From DASVCS01 sp036381495 (GTDB lineage Bacteria > Gemmatimonadota > Gemmatimonadetes > Longimicrobiales > RSA9), in contig DASVCS010000160.1 of NCBI GenBank assembly GCA_036381495.1, positions 1 through 54,153 on the forward strand: 54,153 nt of DNA, written 5' to 3'. The notes beneath the pieces were generated by a model that saw only the letters and a program-made list of their open reading frames with translations, had not been told where the DNA came from and did no database searches. The position numbers were made by a program, and so were the translations under genes. Position 1 is the stretch's first letter. The number at the start of each line of letters is the position of its first letter. Below, piece by piece: positions 16,683 to 25,212 of this stretch.

Positions 16683-18479
16683 ATGAAGCGATCTCTGCCG
16701 GCCCTGGCCCTGCTGATCGGCGCGGCGGCACCCGCGGCGGCGCAGCAGCGGCCGGCCGCCCGACCCGACGCCCCGCCGCGCTGCGAGAACGGCCGCGTCG
16801 CCGTCGTCTTCGTCGACAACCATTCGATCTTCGACACCGGCGACCCCGACCTGGACGAGCGCTTCGCCTGGGCGTACCGCGTGGCCAACGCGCTGCACGT
16901 GCGGACCCGCGAGGACGTCATCCGCCGGGAACTGCTCGTCCGGCCTGGCGACTGCTACGATCCGGCGGTCCTCGAGGACACGGAGCGGCTGCTCCGCGCC
17001 TACGACTTCCTCTCGCACGTCGACATCTTCGGCATACCACAGCCGGACAGCACGGTACACGTGATCGTCGACACGCGCGACGAGTGGAGTACTCGCGTCG
17101 ACTTCCGCGTGCGCATGGATGACGGCCTCGACTTCGATGGCGTGCGCCTGCGGGAGGTGAACCTGCTCGGGACGGGCCGCGCGGTCGAGCTCTTCTACCT
17201 CGAACGGGATGCCAACCGCGATTACGGCATCGCCTACGAGGCACCGCAGCTCCTGGGCAGCCGCTGGGATCTCCGCCTCGGCGCGGGACGCACGCGCGCC
17301 GGCACCTCTCTCTCGCAGGCGCTCGGCTACCCCTTCGTCGGAGAGAGCGGACGCTGGGCCGCGCGCCAGCGATTCCACCGCCAGGACCGCTTCTACGACT
17401 ATCTCGCCGTCGGCGGCGCGGGCGAGACCCACCTGCTCCTCCCCGTACGCGACAAGGGCTTCGACTTCGGCTTCGTCCACCGCCTCGGCGACATCGGACA
17501 TTACACCACACTCGGCGCCGGGATCGGCTTCACCGAGCTCCGCTATCCGGGCGGTCCGGGCGCCATCCGTCGCGTCCGCGGCGATGACTTCGGCGACCGT
17601 GAAACACCCGACAGCGCCGCCGTCGCATCGATCCTGGCCCAGATGGAAGAGGTCCGCACGCTGCGCCTCCTCTTCCTCGTCGGCAAGCGCGACATCCGGT
17701 GGGTCAAGCGCCACGGCCTCGACAGCATGCGGGGCGATCAGGACGTTCGGCTCGGCACCGAGGCCGAACTCGCCCTCGGCCGTTCGCTCCCCGGCCGCTC
17801 CGACGATCAGAACGTCTTCGCTACCCTCGATTTCTACGGCGGCGCCGAAGCCGGCGACGTGTTGGTCGGCACGCGCCTGCGCGCCGCCGGCCGCAGGGAC
17901 CTCGACGCGCCCGCAGGCGATGCCGGCTGGAAGGACCTCTTCGCCGATGCCGAGCTCATTGCGTACTGGAAGCCCTCCGAGGACTCGCACCACACGCTCA
18001 CCTTCCGCGCCGCCGGCGCGGGCGGCTGGGAGACACGCACCCCGTTCCAGCTCACGCTGGGCGGTGACCTCGGCGTCCGCGGCTACCCCCGGGAACGGTT
18101 CCCCGGCGGCCGCCGCGCGCTCTTCACCCTCGAAGACCGCATCTACTTCGGCTGGCCGTTCCGCGACGTGCTCGACTTCGGTGGGACCGTCTTCCTCGAT
18201 GCCGGCCGCGTCTGGCCCGGCGATGCACCCTTCGGCACCGACTCCGGCTGGCGCGCCGCCGCCGGACTCGGACTCCGCGCCACGCTCCCCGCCGGCGGCC
18301 GCACCACCTACCGGCTCGACGTCGCATTCCCGCTCGAAGATGGCGCGTCCTGGCGCGACCTGCGCCTGATCGTCTCGATCGGCGAGCTCCTCGGCCTCTC
18401 GAGCGACGCCCGCGCGGTCCGCCTCGTCGAAGCGCGTCAGCTCGGGATCCCGGGCGAGCTGCTCCACTTTCCGCGCTGA
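16683..18479 (+). CDS. Omp85-family outer-membrane protein with one POTRA domain
   Basis: A 598-residue outer-membrane beta-barrel. A signal peptide ends at AAPAAAQ (about residue 20). Residues about 35-125 form a single POTRA-like module (VFVDNHSIFD, then LRAYDFLSHVDIFG, then STVHVIVDTRDEW). The rest is beta-strand-rich, and GGDLGVRGYPRERFPGG near 460 is the conserved VRGY loop-6 motif of Omp85 proteins such as BamA, TamA and FhaC. With only one POTRA and no BamA-like length it is probably a TamA/surface-antigen-like insertase or transporter rather than BamA. The C-terminus is Arg, not the usual aromatic residue. The amidohydrolase gene follows after 25 bases. Confidence 0.75.
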   Translation: MKRSLPALALLIGAAAPAAAQQRPAARPDAPPRCENGRVAVVFVDNHSIFDTGDPDLDERFAWAYRVANALHVRTREDVIRRELLVRPGDCYDPAVLEDTERLLRAYDFLSHVDIFGIPQPDSTVHVIVDTRDEWSTRVDFRVRMDDGLDFDGVRLREVNLLGTGRAVELFYLERDANRDYGIAYEAPQLLGSRWDLRLGAGRTRAGTSLSQALGYPFVGESGRWAARQRFHRQDRFYDYLAVGGAGETHLLLPVRDKGFDFGFVHRLGDIGHYTTLGAGIGFTELRYPGGPGAIRRVRGDDFGDRETPDSAAVASILAQMEEVRTLRLLFLVGKRDIRWVKRHGLDSMRGDQDVRLGTEAELALGRSLPGRSDDQNVFATLDFYGGAEAGDVLVGTRLRAAGRRDLDAPAGDAGWKDLFADAELIAYWKPSEDSHHTLTFRAAGAGGWETRTPFQLTLGGDLGVRGYPRERFPGGRRALFTLEDRIYFGWPFRDVLDFGGTVFLDAGRVWPGDAPFGTDSGWRAAAGLGLRATLPAGGRTTYRLDVAFPLEDGASWRDLRLIVSIGELLGLSSDARAVRLVEARQLGIPGELLHFPR

Positions 18480-18504
18480 CGCCGGCACCCCATCTTCCCC
18501 CACC

Positions 18505-19878
18505 ATGACGATCCGCCCGACCCGCTACACCGCGCGCTGGATCCTCCCCGTGACCGCGCCGCCGATCCGCGATGGCGCCGTCCTCGTCGATGCCGACGGC
18601 CGCATTGCCGCCGTCGGGCCCGACCACGCCGTGCCCACACCACCCGACGCGGCGTCCATCGAGTTGGGCGACGCCGCCATCCTTCCGGGCCTCGTCAACG
18701 TACACAGCCACCCGGAGCTGTCCGCCTTCCGCGGCCTGCTCGATGACCTCCCGTTCCACGAGTGGATCCCCACGCTCCACCGGACGCGCCGCGCCGCCGC
18801 GCTCACCGAGGAGGACTGGGCGGCCGCCGCCCGGTGGAGCTGCGTCGAGGCGCTGGCCGCGGGGATCACGACGATGGGCGCGACCGAGGACTCGACGGCC
18901 GCGCTCGATGCCTTTCTCGATGCCGGGCTGCGCGGCATCGCCTACCGCGAGGTGTTCGGGCCCGCGCCGCACCAGGCCGACGGCGCGATCGCCACGCTAC
19001 GCGAACGCGTCGAACGCATGCGACGCCGCGAGACCGACCGTGTCCGCGTCGGGATCTCGCCCCACGCGCCGTATACCGTGTCCGACGAGCTCTTCCGCCT
19101 TACCGCGGAGTACGCCCTCGCCGAGGGACTCCCCGTCGCCATCCACGCCGCCGAGGCCGAAGCCGAGCTGCGCCTGGTCCGCGACGGCGCCGGGCCCTTC
19201 GCCGCCGGGTTGCGCGCCCGCGGGATCGACACCCGGCCGCGCGCGCCTTCGACCATCCGCCTGCTCGACCGACTCGGCGCGCTGCGTACCCGCCCGCTCC
19301 TGATCCACTGCGTCCACGTGGATGGCGACGACTGCCGCCGCATGGCGGATGCGGGCGCGGCCGTCGCCCACTGCCCCATCGCGAACGCGCGGCTCGGACA
19401 CGGCGTTGCGCCCGTCCCCGAGATGCTCGACGCACGGCTCACGGTCGGCCTCGGCACCGACTCCGTGGCCAGCAACAACCGGCTCGACCTCTTCGAGGAG
19501 GGCCGCCTCGCGCAGATCCTCCAGCGGGCGCGCCTGCGTGATGCGACGGCGCTCCCCGCCGACCGGCTGCTCCGCCTCGCGACGCTCGACGGCGCGCGCG
19601 CGCTCGGCCTGGATGCGCGCATCGGTTCGCTCGAACCGGGTAAGGACGCGGACCTCTGCGCCGTCTCGTTCGCGGGAGCGCACACCGTGCCGCTGCACGA
19701 CCCTGCGTCCACGCTGTTCCACGCAGCGCGTGGAGCGGATGTATTGCTCACCGTGGTGCAGGGGTGTATCCTGTTCCGTGAGGGTGCGGTCCTCACCCTC
19801 GATGCCGCGGCGCTGCGTTCCCGCGTCGAAGCCGTGGCCGCCCGCCTCCGCGCGGCCCGCGACGCGCCCGATCGCTGA
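18505..19878 (+). CDS. Amidohydrolase-superfamily deaminase (ATZ/TRZ type)
   Basis: A 457-residue cytosolic metal-dependent hydrolase of the cyclic deaminase group. Metal and catalytic motifs are HxH at 67-69 in LVNVHSHPELSAFRG, GISPHAPYTVSD near 188, AIHAAEAEAE (metal His and general acid Glu) near 215, LIHCVHVD near 270, CPIANARLG near 290 and LGTDSVASNN (metal Asp) near 322. The ELS after HxH recalls aminodeoxyfutalosine deaminases (menaquinone pathway), while the general layout also fits S-adenosylhomocysteine/5'-methylthioadenosine deaminases. No other menaquinone gene is in the window, so substrate stays open. The C-terminal LEPGKDADLCAVS strand is typical of the fold. Confidence 0.85.
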   Translation: MTIRPTRYTARWILPVTAPPIRDGAVLVDADGRIAAVGPDHAVPTPPDAASIELGDAAILPGLVNVHSHPELSAFRGLLDDLPFHEWIPTLHRTRRAAALTEEDWAAAARWSCVEALAAGITTMGATEDSTAALDAFLDAGLRGIAYREVFGPAPHQADGAIATLRERVERMRRRETDRVRVGISPHAPYTVSDELFRLTAEYALAEGLPVAIHAAEAEAELRLVRDGAGPFAAGLRARGIDTRPRAPSTIRLLDRLGALRTRPLLIHCVHVDGDDCRRMADAGAAVAHCPIANARLGHGVAPVPEMLDARLTVGLGTDSVASNNRLDLFEEGRLAQILQRARLRDATALPADRLLRLATLDGARALGLDARIGSLEPGKDADLCAVSFAGAHTVPLHDPASTLFHAARGADVLLTVVQGCILFREGAVLTLDAAALRSRVEAVAARLRAARDAPDR

Positions 19879-19929
19879 GCGCCGGCCCACGATTCATCCT
19901 CGATCCGCATCCACCCGGGAGACGGCCCC

Positions 19930-21567
19930 GTGCGTATCCGTGCCGCGCTGCTCTTCATCCTGCTCGCGCCGTCGCCGCTCGCCGCGCAGACGGTGGCGGG
20001 CACGCTCCGCGATGAGGAGAGCGGCCGCCCGATCCCGATCGCGTTCGTCCGACTCCTCGACACGAACGATGAACAGGTGCGCGCCACGCTCACCGACTCG
20101 GCCGGCCACTTCCTGCTCGCCGCGCCGGCAGCGGGCCGCTACCGGATCCGCGCGGAACAGATCGGGTACGCCACCGCGCTCTCGCCGATCCTGACGCTCC
20201 AAGACGGTCAGGTCCTGGTGTACGCGATGACCGCGCGCCCCGAACCGATCATGCTCGACGCGATCGACGTCGAGGCCGGCCGCCGCTGCGTCGTCCGCCC
20301 GGACGTCGGCGAGCGGACCGCCCGCCTCTGGAACGAGGTGCGGAAGGCCCTGACCGTCGCGGCATGGACCGAGGAGCAGACGCTGTTCCGCTTCGAGTAC
20401 GAGGTGCACGAGCGTACGCTCGATGCCGTCACGCTCGCCATCCGGACGGAGGCGAGCCGGACGATGAGCGGTTACGTGCCACAGCCGTTCGTGAGCAACC
20501 CCGCGGAAGAGCTGGCGCGGGAAGGATACATCCGCGGCGATGGATCGGATTACCAGTACTTCGCTCCGGATGCCCACGTCCTGCTCTCCGATTCCTTCCT
20601 GGACACGCACTGCTTCCGGATCATCCCCGGCGATGCCGAGCAGGACGTACTCGTCGGCCTGGAATTCGAACCCGTCCGCGGTCGCGACGTGGCGGAGATC
20701 ACCGGCGTCCTCTGGGTCGACCGGGAGAGCGCCGAGCTGCGGTACCTCGAATTCCACTACACGGGCGGGCCGAGGTGGAGCGCGGACCCGAGCGTCGGCG
20801 GCCGCGTCGACTTCCGGCGGATGCCGAACGGCGCGTGGATCGTCGAGCGCTGGTGGATCCGCATGCCGACCGCGGTCGGGCCGACGGGCGGCGAGGTCCG
20901 CGTGACGCAGCTCAAGGAGACCGGCGGCGAGGTCCGCCGGATCCACATGCCGCGCGAGACGATTGCCACGAGTCCGCCTCCGGCCGCGATCGTGGGCACG
21001 GTCTACGACAGCCTCCGCGCCGCGCCGCTCGCCGGCGCGACCGTCTTCCTCTCCGGCACCGCGCACGCGACGGAGACCGATGCCGCAGGCCGCTTCCGGC
21101 TCGACGACGTGCCGGCCGGGACCTATCGTCTCGGGATCACCCACCCGCGCGCGGAGGTGACCGGCATCCACCTCGAGACGCGCGTGCTGACGCTCGAGGA
21201 GGGGCGGGCGGACACCGTGATGCTCGCCACGCCGTCGCGGTCCACGCTCCTGGCCGCGCTCTGCCCCGACTGGGACGGACCGCCGGATGCCGCCCACATC
21301 GTGGGCCGGGTCCGCAATGCGGCCACCGGCCGCCCGGCTCGCGGTGCGCAGCTCCGGTTCGCCTACCGGACGCTCGGCCGCGGCCCGGCCCGGGTCCGCG
21401 AAGAATGGATCGCGGTCACGACCGATGAGTACGGGCGCTACGCGGCGTGCGGGCTTCCGGCCGGAGTCCGGATCGACGTCCGCGTGACCGCGCCGGGCGG
21501 GACCACGACCGATTCACTCACGCTCGGGCGCGGCGAACTGGCGATCCGACCGGTCGAGGTACACTGA
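19930..21567 (+). CDS. Secreted protein with carboxypeptidase-regulatory-like domains
   Basis: A 545-residue exported protein with a GTG start at 19930. The signal peptide ends LLAPSPLAAQ (about residue 20). Residues 20-110 form a carboxypeptidase-regulatory-like beta-sandwich (VAGTLRDEESGRPIPIAFVRL, then TDSAGHFLLAAPAAGRYRIRAEQIGYA). The central part (about 125-350) is beta-rich, with LEFEPVRGRDVAEITGVLWVD and LRYLEFHYTG. A second sandwich follows at about 355-435 (IVGTVYDSLRAAPLAGATVFL), and a third, divergent one lies at about 455-545. The architecture is common in surface proteins of Gemmatimonadota and Bacteroidota. No TonB-dependent barrel is attached. Likely a periplasmic or outer-membrane-associated protein; role unknown. 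Confidence 0.75.
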   Translation: MRIRAALLFILLAPSPLAAQTVAGTLRDEESGRPIPIAFVRLLDTNDEQVRATLTDSAGHFLLAAPAAGRYRIRAEQIGYATALSPILTLQDGQVLVYAMTARPEPIMLDAIDVEAGRRCVVRPDVGERTARLWNEVRKALTVAAWTEEQTLFRFEYEVHERTLDAVTLAIRTEASRTMSGYVPQPFVSNPAEELAREGYIRGDGSDYQYFAPDAHVLLSDSFLDTHCFRIIPGDAEQDVLVGLEFEPVRGRDVAEITGVLWVDRESAELRYLEFHYTGGPRWSADPSVGGRVDFRRMPNGAWIVERWWIRMPTAVGPTGGEVRVTQLKETGGEVRRIHMPRETIATSPPPAAIVGTVYDSLRAAPLAGATVFLSGTAHATETDAAGRFRLDDVPAGTYRLGITHPRAEVTGIHLETRVLTLEEGRADTVMLATPSRSTLLAALCPDWDGPPDAAHIVGRVRNAATGRPARGAQLRFAYRTLGRGPARVREEWIAVTTDEYGRYAACGLPAGVRIDVRVTAPGGTTTDSLTLGRGELAIRPVEVH

Positions 21568-21659
21568 GTCTTGCCGCCGCGCCGGCCGGGGGCCATGTTG
21601 TGCGCTCCCGTTCCAGCCGGAGTCTTCGCGCGCATGAACCGTCCGCTCCGTCGGCCCTG

Positions 21660-22559
21660 ATGGCACCGGCGACGCCAGACTACGCAGTCCTCGAATCGCG
21701 GCACGCGGAGATCCGCCGCGTCCTGATCCGAGTCCTCATCTTCAACCTGCTGGTGGTGGCGGCGAAGGTCGTCGCGGGGCTGCTGAGCGGGACACTGAGC
21801 GTCCTCGCGGAGGGCGCGCACTCGTCGGTGGACGCGCTCAACAACGTGCTCGGCCTCGCACTGGCGCACGTCGCGGCCCGGGAGCCGGACGAACAGCACC
21901 CGTACGGGCACGCCAAGTTCGAGACGCTGGGCGCGCTCGGTGTGGCGGCGTTCCTCTCGATCACCGTCTTCGAGCTGACCCGCAGCGCGATCGGCCGGCT
22001 CGCGAACGGAGATGCAGCGCCGAGCGCAACACCGATGGTCATCGCCGTCATGGCCGGCTCCGCCGTGACCAGCCTGTTCATCTCGCGCTACGAGGCGCGC
22101 CGCGCCCGCGAGCTCCACAGCGAACTGCTTTCCGCGGACGCGGCGCACACGCGCTCGGACATCTTCACGTCGGCCGGCGTACTCATCGGACTCGGGTTCA
22201 TCGCGCTCGGCTACCCCATCGCGGACGCCATCGTGACCCTGCTCGTCGCCGTGATGATCGGCCGCGCCGGCTGGCGCATCCTCGGGACCACCGTCCCCGT
22301 CCTGGTCGATGAGCGCGCCGTCGAGGCGCGCACCATCCGGCGGATCGCGCTCGAGACCGCCGGCGTGGTCGCGTGCTACGACGTGCGCTCGCGCGGACGC
22401 GAGGGAGAGATCTTCGCCGAGTTGACCATTGCCGTGCCCGGCACGCTCGATGTCGAGCGGGCGCACGAGATTGCCGACGCCGTCGAGCACCGCGTCGCGC
22501 GCGAGGTCGGCGCACGCGAAGTCGTGGTGCACATCGAGCCCGAGAGCGCACGACGATGA
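21660..22559 (+). CDS. Cation diffusion facilitator (CDF) family transporter
   Basis: A 299-residue inner-membrane exporter of divalent metal cations in exchange for protons. HSSVDALNN in the second helix, the HPYGHAKFE loop, and the DAAHTRSDIFTS segment of helix 5 (His/Asp metal site) are diagnostic. About six transmembrane helices fill residues 20-205, followed by a cytosolic ferredoxin-like domain (about 215-295). The metal (Zn, Fe, Mn or Co) is not predictable from these motifs. ATG at 21660. Its TGA overlaps the ATG of the methyltransferase gene by four bases, coupling it to the next cluster. Confidence 0.93.
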   Translation: MAPATPDYAVLESRHAEIRRVLIRVLIFNLLVVAAKVVAGLLSGTLSVLAEGAHSSVDALNNVLGLALAHVAAREPDEQHPYGHAKFETLGALGVAAFLSITVFELTRSAIGRLANGDAAPSATPMVIAVMAGSAVTSLFISRYEARRARELHSELLSADAAHTRSDIFTSAGVLIGLGFIALGYPIADAIVTLLVAVMIGRAGWRILGTTVPVLVDERAVEARTIRRIALETAGVVACYDVRSRGREGEIFAELTIAVPGTLDVERAHEIADAVEHRVAREVGAREVVVHIEPESARR

Positions 22560-23308
22560 CCCGGCTCGCGCGCCTCGAGCACGCACACGAGCGGATGGAC
22601 GCGCCGGACGTCGCGCCCGACGCGCTCGAAGCCAGCCTGGACGACGTCGCCGCCGTCAACCGCTGGCTCGGTGGGACCCGCGCCCTGCTCCGCCGGCTTC
22701 CGGCACTCCTCCCGCCGGCGGGGCCCGCGCGCATTCTGGATGCCGGCACCGGCTCGGGCGACCTGCCGCGCGCGATCGTACGGTGGGCCCATCGTCACGG
22801 CCACACGATCCGCGTCACCGCCGCCGACCGCCACGCCATCACGGCACGCATTGCGCGGGAGCGCTCGCTCGCGTACCCGGAGATCACCGTCGAGGAAGCC
22901 GACGTCCGCCGCCTGCCTCACCCCGACGGTGCCTTCGATGTCGCGCTCCTCTCGCTCACGCTGCACCACCTCGAGGAGCCGGACCAGATCGCCGCGCTGC
23001 GCGAACTCGGGCGCGTCGCGACCCGCGGGATCCTGGTCGGCGAACTCGAGCGGAACTGGTCCGCCTACCTCGGCGCGCGCCTGCTCGCCGCCACCGTGTG
23101 GCGCCACAACCCCATCACCCGCCACGACGGACCGGTCTCCGTGCTCCGGGCCTTCACCCCCGGCGAACTGCTCGAACTCGCCCACCGCGCCGGGCTCCCC
23201 ACCCCGCGCGTATACCGGCACCCGTTCTTCCGCCTCGTTCTCACCGCCGGCGCTTCCCCATCCGGCACCCCGCCGCCACGCCCCGGGCCGCTTCCTTTAC
23301 ACACCTGA
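22556..23308 (+). CDS. SAM-dependent class I methyltransferase
   Basis: A 250-residue soluble methyltransferase. Motif I is ILDAGTGSGDLP near 60-71, followed by an acidic residue in VTAADRHA, the EEADVRRLPHPDGAFDVALLS segment, and LTLHHLEEPDQIAALREL, all typical of the Methyltransf_11/UbiE group. In the ATGA overlap it is coupled to the CDF gene. It precedes a flavin oxidoreductase, an SRPBCC protein and a ketosynthase, so a small-molecule O- or C-methyl transfer in that pathway is plausible. The C-terminus is Pro-rich with no further domain. Confidence 0.85.
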   Translation: MTRLARLEHAHERMDAPDVAPDALEASLDDVAAVNRWLGGTRALLRRLPALLPPAGPARILDAGTGSGDLPRAIVRWAHRHGHTIRVTAADRHAITARIARERSLAYPEITVEEADVRRLPHPDGAFDVALLSLTLHHLEEPDQIAALRELGRVATRGILVGELERNWSAYLGARLLAATVWRHNPITRHDGPVSVLRAFTPGELLELAHRAGLPTPRVYRHPFFRLVLTAGASPSGTPPPRPGPLPLHT

Positions 23309-23404
23309 TCCTGCGCCCCATAATACCGGGTCTGCCGGCCGCGAGCCGGCCACGCCCGCGAATTCCAGGCGGCTGAAGGCGGCTGCCGCTGCCCTCGACG
23401 GCCT

Positions 23405-24685
23405 ATGCCCCGCACTGCGGAAGTGGATGCCATCATCGTCGGTGCCGGACCCGCCGGCGCCACCACGGCACTCCTGCTCGCCCGCGCCGGCCACGAGGTC
23501 GTCCTCCTCGATCGCCACCGCTTTCCCCGCGCCAAACCGTGCGGCGATTGCCTGAGCGCAGGCGCCACCCACATCCTCGAGCGCCTCGGCCTCCTCGCCG
23601 CCGTCCAGGCCGCGCGGCCCGCGAACCTCACCGGCTGGCGCATCGTCGCGCCCGACGGCGCCTCCTTCTTCGCCCGCTTCGGCACCGGCGCGACCGGCCC
23701 CCGCACCGCGCTCTCGCTGGCACGTGAACGCTTCGATGCGCTGCTCGTGGATGCCGCACGCGCGCACGGCGCCACGCTCCGCGCGCCGTTCCGCGTGACA
23801 GGGCTCGTCCCGTCGCGCACCGGGCGCGTGCTCGGCGTGCGCGGCCGCGCCGCCGGCGGAGAACCGGCCGAGTTGCACGCCCGCCTCGTCATCGGCGCCG
23901 ACGGGCTCCGCTCGATCGTCGCCCGCCGGCTGCGCCTGCTGCGCCGCGCGCCCCGGCTCCGCAAGTTCTCGCTCACCACGCACATCCGCGGCCCCGCCCC
24001 GCACCACGGCCACGGCGAGATGCACCTCGCGCCCGGCGCCTGCCTCGGCATCGCGCCCGTCACGGCACCCGCGTCCGACGACCCCGGCCGCGTCGACCTC
24101 AACGTGACGCTCGTGGCGGACGCCGACCGCTTCGCCGACGACGTCGCCCGCGGAGCGACGCGCTTCTTCCGCACCATGCTCGAACGTTTCCCGCTCCGCC
24201 CACTCGACGGCCATGCCGCCGCGCTCGCCGACGAGTCGCTCCACCTCATGGCATCGGGACCGTTCGACTGGCCCACCCGCGACACCATCGCCCACCGCGC
24301 CGCGCTCGTCGGCGATGCCGCCGGCTACTACGACCCGTTCACCGGCCAGGGCATCCACCACGCCCTCGCCAGCGCCGAGATCCTCGCGGAAGAGGCCGAC
24401 GCCGCACTCCGGGATGACGACCTCTCCGCCAACCGGCTCCGGCGTTACGCGCGGCGCCGCGCCGCACTGCTCCGCGGCACCCGCACGCTCCAACGCACCA
24501 TCGAGACCGTCACCGCGCGGCCACGCCTCGCGAACTTCGCGATCCGCCGCCTGGCCGACGCGCCCGCCGCCGCCGAAGCGCTCATCGCCGCCACCGCCGA
24601 TCTGCGCCGCCCCGCCTCGCTGCTTCGCCCCGGGCCGCTCCTCGCCCTCCTCTTCGCCCGCGCCATCCCGACCACCGCCGCATGA
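23405..24685 (+). CDS. FAD-dependent oxidoreductase, geranylgeranyl-reductase/hydroxylase family
   Basis: A 426-residue flavoprotein of the p-hydroxybenzoate hydroxylase fold. The FAD Rossmann motif VGAGPAG (residues 12-18) is followed by LLARAGHEVVLLDR. RAKPCGDCLSAGA is the PxKxCGxxLS signature of the geranylgeranyl reductase group. VIGADGLRS near 165 and GDAAGYYDPFTGQGIHHAL near 300-318 are the second and third FAD motifs. Family members reduce isoprenoid chains or hydroxylate/halogenate aromatic and polyketide substrates. The 4-base overlap (ATGA) with the SRPBCC gene and the nearby ketosynthase support a polyketide- or lipid-tailoring role. Confidence 0.87.
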   Translation: MPRTAEVDAIIVGAGPAGATTALLLARAGHEVVLLDRHRFPRAKPCGDCLSAGATHILERLGLLAAVQAARPANLTGWRIVAPDGASFFARFGTGATGPRTALSLARERFDALLVDAARAHGATLRAPFRVTGLVPSRTGRVLGVRGRAAGGEPAELHARLVIGADGLRSIVARRLRLLRRAPRLRKFSLTTHIRGPAPHHGHGEMHLAPGACLGIAPVTAPASDDPGRVDLNVTLVADADRFADDVARGATRFFRTMLERFPLRPLDGHAAALADESLHLMASGPFDWPTRDTIAHRAALVGDAAGYYDPFTGQGIHHALASAEILAEEADAALRDDDLSANRLRRYARRRAALLRGTRTLQRTIETVTARPRLANFAIRRLADAPAAAEALIAATADLRRPASLLRPGPLLALLFARAIPTTAA

Positions 24686-25212
24686 CCATCGTCGACGAAC
24701 TCCGGATGCGCGCACCGGCGCACCTCTGCCTCCGCATCGCCGCCGATGTCGAGCGCTGGCCCGAGATCCTCCCCCATTACCGCCGTGTCCGCTTCCTCCA
24801 ACGCACCGGCTTCGGCTGCGGACGCGTCGAAATGGCCGCCTGGCGCCACTTCGGTGGACCGCTCCGCTACCCCGTCTGGTGGGTCTCCGAGATGCGGACC
24901 GACCCGGAAGCACACGCCATCTACTACCGCCACGTGGATGGCGTCACTCGCGGGATGGACGTCCAGTGGATGTTCCTCCCCGAACCCGACGGAATCACCC
25001 GTGTCCGCATCACACACGCCTGGGCCGGCCCCGACTGGCCGATCATCGGGCGCCTCGCCTGGGAACGCATCATCGCGCCCGGCTTCGTCAGCGCCATCGC
25101 GCAACGGACCCTGGCCGGCGTCGCGGCCGAAGCCCTACGCTCCGCCCGCGCCCACGACGCCGCCCGCAACACCAGGTCCGACACCGTCACCGAGAGTCAC
25201 CATGTTCCTTGA
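24682..25212 (+). CDS. SRPBCC (START-like) protein, putative polyketide cyclase/aromatase
   Basis: A 176-residue soluble protein with the helix-grip fold. The N-terminus (ELRMRAPAHLCLRIAADVERWPEILPHYRRVRFL) matches the start of polyketide cyclase/aromatase and CoQ10-binding START proteins, including the conserved WPEILPHYR. The strands FLPEPDGITRVRITHAW and the long C-terminal helix (LAGVAAEALRSARA) complete the fold. It overlaps the oxidoreductase by 4 bases and the ketosynthase by 11, so the three are strongly coupled. A role in folding or cyclising a polyketide intermediate is inferred from context. Confidence 0.78.
   Translation: MTIVDELRMRAPAHLCLRIAADVERWPEILPHYRRVRFLQRTGFGCGRVEMAAWRHFGGPLRYPVWWVSEMRTDPEAHAIYYRHVDGVTRGMDVQWMFLPEPDGITRVRITHAWAGPDWPIIGRLAWERIIAPGFVSAIAQRTLAGVAAEALRSARAHDAARNTRSDTVTESHHVP

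Noticed and set aside
9097..16686. A plus-strand open frame of more than 2,500 codons antisense to the ADOP, padR, pckA and maeB genes
   Set aside because: Its translation is Arg/His/Asp-rich low complexity without domains, a by-product of high GC opposite four well-recognised genes.
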